Assembly (NCBI GenBank): GCA_037102815.1
Contig: BTPP01000003.1
Span: forward strand, 744,001-808,000
DNA: 64,000 nucleotides
Direction: 5' to 3'
DNA from: Neurospora intermedia
Taxonomy: Eukaryota; Ascomycota; Sordariomycetes; Sordariales; Sordariaceae
The position numbers and the translations under genes were made by a program. The notes beneath the pieces were generated by a model. That model did no database searches. It was not told the DNA's origin and saw nothing but the letters and a program-made list of their open reading frames with translations. Each line of letters opens with the position of its first letter. Position 1 is the first letter of the stretch. Below are positions 57,971 to 64,000 of this stretch, one piece after another.

Positions 57971-59734
57971 CCCTTCTTTCAAGTCTAGGCATCTGCTACT
58001 TTATAAAGCATACACCGATGTAGCTTCTACAGAGACAAGGCGCCGTGAGGGTTGCAAGCGGGTTGTTTCCGCCGTGAGGGGTAGCCTCCGTCGCTGCCAA
58101 GGCATCGAGGGGAAGTTGTGACCCCACCCCACCATGGTGTAATTGACAGCGCTTAGTTTACCATGCTCGTTATGTACGTAATACACATGTTGTGCATTGA
58201 TTCATACTGCAATGATTCTCATCGGGAACTTCACCGGCCGGAAGCTTGTTAATGTGTTTTCAAGGCCCTTTCGTGAGTCGTGGTTGGCAGAAGGAAGTAG
58301 AGTTCCGGCGCGCTCGACGAACCACTATCTCTTAACGTCCAGGAAGCCCCATGGACAAAAGTGAACGAGGCCATTGACATTATCGCGACGCAGCGCAGAC
58401 CACTTCCTAATTGAGCAGCAGGGGCAGCCAGCAGGTTCATGGAAACCAAGGATGCAGGAAAGGAACACAATTGCGGATAGACGCGAAGCGAGACGGAGGG
58501 AAAACAAGCGCGCTTTGACGCCATGCTCAAATGGGTAGATACATTCTTCTTCACGCCCAGAGCCGAAGCCCAGAAGTCGCAATGAAAAAAAGTTTGATGG
58601 AAGCGCGTCAGACTTCCATCGACACCCACCCCGCCAAAGCGCCCGAAGGCAGACCTCTGGAAATCGGGGTACAGATCATCGCCACTCTCTATACAGTCGC
58701 CGTGAAGCGACCGCCACCTTTGCAGGCAGAGCGAGAGTAAATAAAGGACCTCACTGTTGGGCGCCGAGGATATTGATCATCAACCGCGGTGGGATCTGTG
58801 GCTCCTTTAGGGAACACAAAAGAGGACAAATACTATAGAAATGATTCTCCTGTAAAGTGCAGTGTGGTTAGTGTCGTGCGTTGAAGAGTGCATCTCCCTA
58901 ATCTCAAAGGTAGGGGGGGGGCTTACTGAAGTATTGTCGACATGAAGAAAAAAAGAAAAAGAAAATCAGAATAGAGGGAGGGAGGACCATCCTTTATACC
59001 CTCCCAGGAGGTGCTGCACCCGGTCTGTGCGCACCTGCAAATTTTCATGGACTGCAATTTTCTGTGGGCCGCTTCAGTCCACCCAATCAGAGAACAGGGT
59101 GGGCGCCATCTAAACCCGCCGCAGCCCGCCGTCCCGTCAGGACCGACAACTCCAATACTGGCAGTTGGCAGGCGACACAGCTTCTGGCACTTGCACTCGG
59201 CTCTCAGAAGACCTCACGATCTCGACATCAAGTGTGCAAACTAATGTTGCTATAACAAATGTCATCATCTCGACTTGGCCAATGATCTCACTAGCTTCCC
59301 CTCGAAACCTACTTTACCGGGGCGTAATAGTGTGATCGCGAGGGTTTGTGGACAACGCATATACTCTAGGCTTGGGAGACAGAATCTGCAGATTGAGAGA
59401 TGCTACAGTACCATATGCGATGCTGTCCCAACTCTAGCTCTCATTTATGAGCTCGCTTCCTCAAAAAAATATCAAAGAAAGATCAACAGGTCATCAGTTA
59501 CTAACAGATGATAAACTTGCTGTCTTGATGGCTTATCTCAAATACCGAACAAAATTGATATCAATGTCCGTCCCCAAACGCCGCGCTCTGCTTAATCCAT
59601 TCAACCCTTCCAAGCAATCCAAAAACGCCCTATACCATCCAATACTGCCGCCTATGCAGGATCGAGAAACCCTCACGCACAGAAACCCAACCGCAACCCA
59701 GATCGAACTCTTCTCTCCCGTGGCCACAACAGAT
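57971..59734. other. Intergenic between EAF6 and DPP5
   Basis: DPP5 promoter on the left, EAF6 3' flank on the right. The frame at 58249-58629 (minus) has no family resemblance. No RNA gene or repeat found. Confidence 0.55.
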
Positions 59735-60539
59735 TTACTTGCGAACAGCCCCAAAGTTCGTCCTCGCCTTCTTCGTCTCTCTCGAATCCGTCTCGCTATC
59801 TTCAACTCCCGCACCACCTGACGTCGCCGCTTTTTTCTTCTTGGAGTTCGCCTTACCGGCCGTAGCCGAAGTGGGCGTGGGCGCACTCGATGCGCCGTCC
59901 TTGTTATTGAACGATGTAGACACCGGCGTCGGCGCGTGGGAAGCCGGGGCTGAAGAGGCGGGTGTTTGTGAATCTTGTTGCTGTGGATTTTCCAAGCTAG
60001 TTAGCAAGGTAGCCTCAATCAGACGTATTCGTGAAGAGTGAATCCCATTACGGCAGGATGCGAACGAGAGGAAGAGGACGGTGATGGTGGACGGGAAAGC
60101 GTCTGTCTGTCTGGGTGGGAGGGTGGAGGAGGAGGGAAGAGAATACAGAACGACGCACAGCCGCCGGATTATACGATATCGAACTCCTGGAGAAGACACG
60201 GTTCGCGTCTGTCAATCCCGTCTTCCTGCGCTGTGCTGCGACGTTGGCGGTGCCTTTGGTGTAGTTGTCGAAGCCCGTAATGATGTTGCCCGCTGGCGTG
60301 TTTTCGAGATACTCGGTTTCTTTTTGGTAGATGGATTCTTCTTGCGCAAGCTGTTGTTTTGTTCTTGATCAGCGGGCGAGTCCGACATTCGTGGCTGTGA
60401 CCGACGGCAGTCCTACCAGACGTTTTTCCAAAAGCTTCTTCTTGTTCAGCAGCTCTTTGAGATGTTGTCGCTGCTTTTCGTAGTATGGGATACCAGCTGC
60501 GCCGTCTGCCGCGCCCATTTTGGGACCCGAGTTGTCCAT
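59735..60539 (-). CDS. EAF6: NuA4 histone acetyltransferase subunit EAF6
   Basis: Minus-strand exons 60417-60539, 60159-60350 and 59735-59980; 561 nt, 186 residues. None of the exons appears as a long frame on its own, so the gene is easily missed. The conserved core rebuilds across introns: GIPYYEKQRQHLKELLNKKK (coiled coil, about 16-41), LAQEESIYQKETEYLENTP, AGNIITGFDNYTKG, AAQRRKTG, and NRVFSRSSISYNPAA. The C-terminal third is Ala/Ser/Thr/Pro low complexity ending in a lysine patch (SKKKKAA) that may act as a nuclear signal. EAF6 is a small subunit of NuA4 (and NuA3/HBO1-type) acetyltransferases that acetylate H4, H2A and H3. Introns are 66 and 178 nt with good branch sites (TGCTAAC in the second). 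Confidence 0.92.
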
Positions 60540-61061
60540 CATTGCAAGTACGCCAACTCCAATCCAGTTACGGGTCGCTTGTTATGTGTGAAGTCTGATG
60601 ATGTTTTTGGGGAAATGCCGTTGGTGTTGCGCGGTTCGGAGGGTGTTGCAGCGCGTTCGAGACGCTGCGATAATGGATAAGGTGGATAGCTCTTTAGCTC
60701 ATGCAGGTAGGTGATGAAATGCAGGCTTGGCAGCAGGCGCACTGGCGCAAGCGGAACACAACCTGGAAGCCTTAAGAAAGTACTCTTGTACTCTTTTTGT
60801 TTACATTGACCACCAGCCCCTGAACAACGACTGTTTCAATCCAAGAACTCAGTCCCCGCATCTCCAGCTGTTCCTCCTATCTTAACATTATCATTGGAAC
60901 CTATTATAGAGAATTTTATCAGGTTGAGAGTTGAGGCACAAAGGTTTTTGTTTTCACAGAGATTACCTTTCTTCTACGTTCAAGAAAGGCATGGCATCAG
61001 ACACTCTGACAGGAGCACGTTAGCAATGGAGGCACAGCCAACAACTTGACTACCAAAGAAG
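60540..61061. other. EAF6 upstream region
   Basis: About 520 bp that should hold the EAF6 promoter. Nothing else recognised. Confidence 0.5.
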
Positions 61062-61610
61062 GTGTGGTCAGGGTACTTGCACCAGCCCAGGATACTCCCA
61101 ACTGAAATCGACTCCATCGAGCCCGCACTCTTGGACAAAGGCAACGATGTTGTTCTTCAAGGTTTCGCGGTTCAGTTCGCAGGCAGGACAGCGTTGCCTG
61201 GAAGTGTGGTGCGGAATCTCATACCCTCACCAATTTCCGCAGTAATCATCCCACTCCTCCTGTCCCTCAAACCACCCTGGTGGAAGCCACGCTACCGACG
61301 GCGCATCAGTGTCAGGGTTGATGCGCGCTCCCTCCTTTCTTAAGTTCACAGCCTGTATCTAGTCTCATCTGGCATTGATCTCAAAGGATGTCTCCGTCTT
61401 ACCAATCTCCCCATCAACCAGCGAAACCTTTCCCATACTACAAGGGAAACCGGTCTCCTCCGCTCCATCCAGTATACTAAACCATACAGACAGACCACGT
61501 GGGCCTCTCGGACGTTGGCAAAGCTTCGCAGCTTCTTGGATTCGAAATGGTAAAAGCCTTCGTCGCGTTCGCGCGCAAACTTGATCGTCACCTCAGATGT
61601 TGAACACATA
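61062..61610 (-). pseudogene. Decayed GH18 chitinase-like fragment
   Basis: On the minus strand, 61066-61175 encodes NRETLKNNIVAFVQECGL followed by DGVDFSWEYPG (61086-61118). This is the GH18 chitinase active-site region: the family motif is DxxDxDxE, preceded by an ANRxxL...FV..hgL helix. Here the third Asp of the motif is Ser, while the Glu is kept. The frame ends a few codons later (LVQVP-stop). Immediately upstream, PGNAVLPAN lies in another frame and joins naturally to RETLKNN, so a frameshift is likely. Further upstream, protein-like stretches continue in shifted frames up to about 61610, for example GWFEGQEEWDDYCGNW before a stop. The fragment is therefore a relic of a host gene, not a working chitinase. 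The extent beyond the motif region is uncertain. Confidence 0.6.
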
Positions 61611-61619
61611 CCAGGAAGG

Positions 61620-61655
<36 letters not shown>
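61620..61655 (+). repeat. A36 homopolymer
   Basis: Thirty-six consecutive A beside the upstream edge of the chitinase-like fossil. No flanking duplication was recognised. Confidence 0.9.
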
Positions 61656-61659
<4 letters not shown>

Positions 61660-62109
61660 CGGAATGTTGGATTGACTACTACAGATCATGAAGCAAGTGC
61701 ATATATAGCCTCATCGAACACGGTTTCGACCATTGTTTTCTTCACATAATTACATTTATTACGTTCTCATATGTCATGCGTGTAGTTCCCACTATCCCTG
61801 ACCTTGCCTGGGTTTACTTGCGGAAAGATTCATGTTAAGTATAACCAATGAGTTGACGTATCCAAAGACGCTCCCACGACCCGAGTAGTCTCCCAAGTTT
61901 AGAGTGTTATGAATATAGGCATGTTTGGCCTGCTGGTGCTGTCCTGACACGGACCACTCAACAGGTACTGGTTCGGGTGCTGTAGCCCAATTGATGATCA
62001 AGTGTGAGAGCAGTTCAGATATTGCCATCTTTTCACTATGAAACAAGCTGGCGTGCCGTGGTATAATTTAAAGCCTGCCGGCATCTTGCTGGACTCATGC
62101 GTGACGTTC
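61656..62109. other. Spacer before the DUF6604 gene, with one protein-like short frame
   Basis: The minus-strand frame 61792-62046 (84 codons) contains sequence that reads like real protein (INWATAPEPVPVEWSVSG, HNTLNLGDYSGRGSVFGYV) but matches nothing I can name. It could belong to the same relic as the chitinase fragment or be an unrelated remnant. It lies directly downstream of the DUF6604 gene. Confidence 0.35.
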
Positions 62110-64000
62110 TCAATCAGCTCTTTGCCTCGTGTTCTGGAATTCAGGGCTCCTCAGGACAAGTCGCAACCACTCTGCATCCTTTTGCGAGACCGCATTGGGG
62201 TTCCGTTCCAACGCCCTCGAAACTCTCATCCACCGCTGCATGGCTTCCACGCTCATCGTGATAGGCTCGCCAGGCTCGTCGTATGAGTATCTGAACGATT
62301 CCCCTGGGCCGAATCCCTCTCGGAGACGGGGGTCAAGAGGGGGATCGTTGGGTCGGAAGTCAGCCCAGCTTCGATCTTCCGGTTCGTCCCATAGCGGGTC
62401 GAACTTTCGGCACATGGCATCTATTTCTCTATCGGCTTCCATCATCTCTTCAAATTCCGAATCGACCCATTCCTCATCTTCTGGTTCTTCAAGAGACAAC
62501 TCATTCAGCATAGGTCCCAGAAATTTGTCTTCGGGGTGAGAAAGCATTTTGTCGTAGTCCTGGATAGTTTCGAGGTGAAAAGTCACGTCCTTGCGATAGG
62601 GTGCAACCGCCTCTTTGTACACTTTGGAAGCAAGGACCAGGAACTCTGTCATTTTGCTTTCTCCTCCCACGGGGTCGAGCACCGTAGAGAATATGTAGCC
62701 CACCACGAAGGGAAGCTGATGCTCCCTCTCTATCCAACCTGGCCCGGCGACCCGGCGAAAGTACGGGTCCACGGCGCCTTCGAGACTGCGCAAAAAGTCC
62801 CAGCATTGTCTGTGCATTGCAAGATAATCGACTGAAGTTTCAGGGATTTCGGCTTCAATGTCAAGGGCCAGTTGGTGGATGAGTTGCGATGGCGTAGCCT
62901 GAGGTGTTTTCTGTGGATTCTGACTTTTCTTGTTGAGGATCGCTTGCACATCATCCACAGAAAGCTTGATTCCTTCCATGCTTGGCCTGTATTGATTATG
63001 AAACATGGAGGACACCTTACCTTGAGCCATAAGAGAGCGTGGGCCTGCTTTAGTGGGCACGAGCTTCCGTGTCTTGTTTCTGGTGCTTGCGATAAAGCTC
63101 GTTGCTGAGAAGCCCATCATCATGCAAAGCTGTTTGTGGTAGCTGTCCCGCTCTGTGGGTGCCGCGCCAACAAAAAACTTGTCTTTACCGCCTTGCAAAC
63201 GATAGAAGAGATCCATGTCGTCCCATTTCGCAGCGTCGTCGATCAGCCCCTCGTTACATAAAGCATTGTAGAGATGGCCAGTATAGAGGATCCCGCCCCA
63301 ACAGCGCTCGAATTGGGTTGCATGGAGGTGGTAGGTTGTGCGGATGTAGTGAATCCAGAGACCGCAGAAAAGCGGGTGCATCTTGAGAAAGGTGTGTTCT
63401 TTGTTGTTACGGGAGGTTAGGAGTCCTGTGGACTCAATAACTTTGTAGAGCGGGTTTTCAGTGAACCAGCGCGCCTCATTTTGGAGTTTGATAAGTTGTC
63501 TGTCGCCGTGCATTTGCTCCCAGCCCTCTGCCGTACACAGTTAGCAATGGCTTTGTAAGTTCTGGGGACTGAAAAGGCAGTTCGTACTGATGGTCAAGTT
63601 TTCGTAATACTCCAAATTTTGGGTGATACTGTCATCGATAGCCATATTGTACCGCATCATGGCCCAAAACGGCTTCTCAGACTGCCGTCCCAGAACGCGA
63701 CGTACATCAAGATGAATGGTGGTAGCAAACGCGAGCCAGAAGGGTAGAACCTTCTCTTTCCTGGTAAGGAGAAGGCGAAGCCCGCGCAAAAGTTCGTCCT
63801 CAACGGGCATATCGGCATACAATCCTTCCGGGAGGGCATCTGGCGGAGTGGTGTTAAACCTTCCCATGAGATCAAATTGGGGCGCGACCTCCAAGAAAGC
63901 AGCTTTATCTTGCTGCCATTTGACGTCTGTCGGTGCCGAATCATAGTCGATCGTCTGATCATACCAGCCAAACTTGCCGTTATAAGTCACCACCTCGCTT
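62110..64000 (-). CDS. DUF6604-domain protein, C-terminal part (runs off window)
   Basis: Minus-strand exons 63588 to beyond 64000 and 62110-63527, joined across a 60-nt intron (donor GTACGA, branch TGCTAAC, acceptor GGCAG). The N terminus lies outside the window; about 610 residues are visible. Blocks resembling fungal DUF6604 proteins include MHPLFCGLWIHYIRTTYHL, WGGILYTGHLYNALCNEGL, WDDMDLFYRLQG and FFVGAAPTERDSYHKQLCMMMGFSA. The C-terminal third is acidic (EEPEDEEWVDSEFEEMMEADREID) and ends in a helical stretch AMQRWMRVSRALERNPNA. The family is common and multi-copy in filamentous ascomycetes; its function is unknown. The family call is from memory of its pattern, hence moderate confidence. 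Confidence 0.75.

Noticed and set aside
58249-58629. 126-codon minus-strand frame between DPP5 and EAF6
   Set aside because: No recognisable family, no signal or domain, and no splice signals connecting it to anything.
1-64000. CRISPR arrays, phage, 5S rRNA genes, telomere repeats
   Set aside because: Looked for regularly spaced repeats, the 5S consensus and TTAGGG runs; none was seen, and the sequence is fungal nuclear DNA.

Overview
This window is nuclear DNA of a filamentous ascomycete, most likely a sordariomycete and possibly of the order Sordariales. The reasons are compact genes with mostly 50-140 nt introns, GTAAGT-like donors, clear RCTRAC/TGCTAAC branch points, GC-rich coding sequence, and a gene set that reads like conserved fungal housekeeping genes with a few secreted proteins. 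No bacterial, viral or organellar segment was recognised. The taxon is an inference from protein similarity and gene structure; no search was run.

Layout. 0-5 kb: a secreted class-3 lipase (+) and a 14-3-3 protein (-) that contains an 8-nt microexon. 4.4-10.4 kb: about 6 kb with no supportable gene. 10.4-19.2 kb: an unrecognised Pro/Ser-rich protein (-), a short TIR element, and a synaptojanin-type phosphoinositide phosphatase (-). 21-30.2 kb: PRP39 (U1 snRNP), mitochondrial cytochrome c peroxidase and the F1-ATPase assembly chaperone ATP11, all (+). 30.4-38.7 kb: a peroxisomal (PTS1, -SKL) 4-coumarate-CoA-ligase-like enzyme (-), a small secreted protein with a likely GC-AG intron (+), a second diverged TIR element and a GPI-anchored Ser/Thr-rich protein (-). 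40.8-48.8 kb: an intron-bearing tRNA-Ser(CGA), COG4 and the Golgi Ca2+/Mn2+ pump PMR1, all (-). 50.3-53.3 kb: a third TIR element and the cohesin kleisin RAD21 (+). 54.9-60.5 kb: a secreted dipeptidyl peptidase 5 (-) and the NuA4 subunit EAF6 (-). 61-64 kb: a decayed GH18 chitinase-like fragment (-) and the C-terminal part of a DUF6604 protein (-) that runs off the window.

How the genes relate. There are no operons or an obvious biosynthetic cluster; most genes act independently. Two functional pairings are visible: CCP1 and ATP11 (mitochondria, same strand), and COG4 and PMR1 (Golgi, same strand). I found no CRISPR array, phage or credible candidate for a wholly new system. The most noteworthy items are a small TIR (MITE-like) family with three copies of differing age and a shared composite internal structure, the 14-3-3 microexon, the in-frame GC-AG intron in the secreted protein, two unusually long introns, and the chitinase fossil. 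Exon boundaries were read by eye from splice motifs, reading phase and remembered family sequences; every spliced model given sums to a multiple of three, except the gene cut by the window edge.
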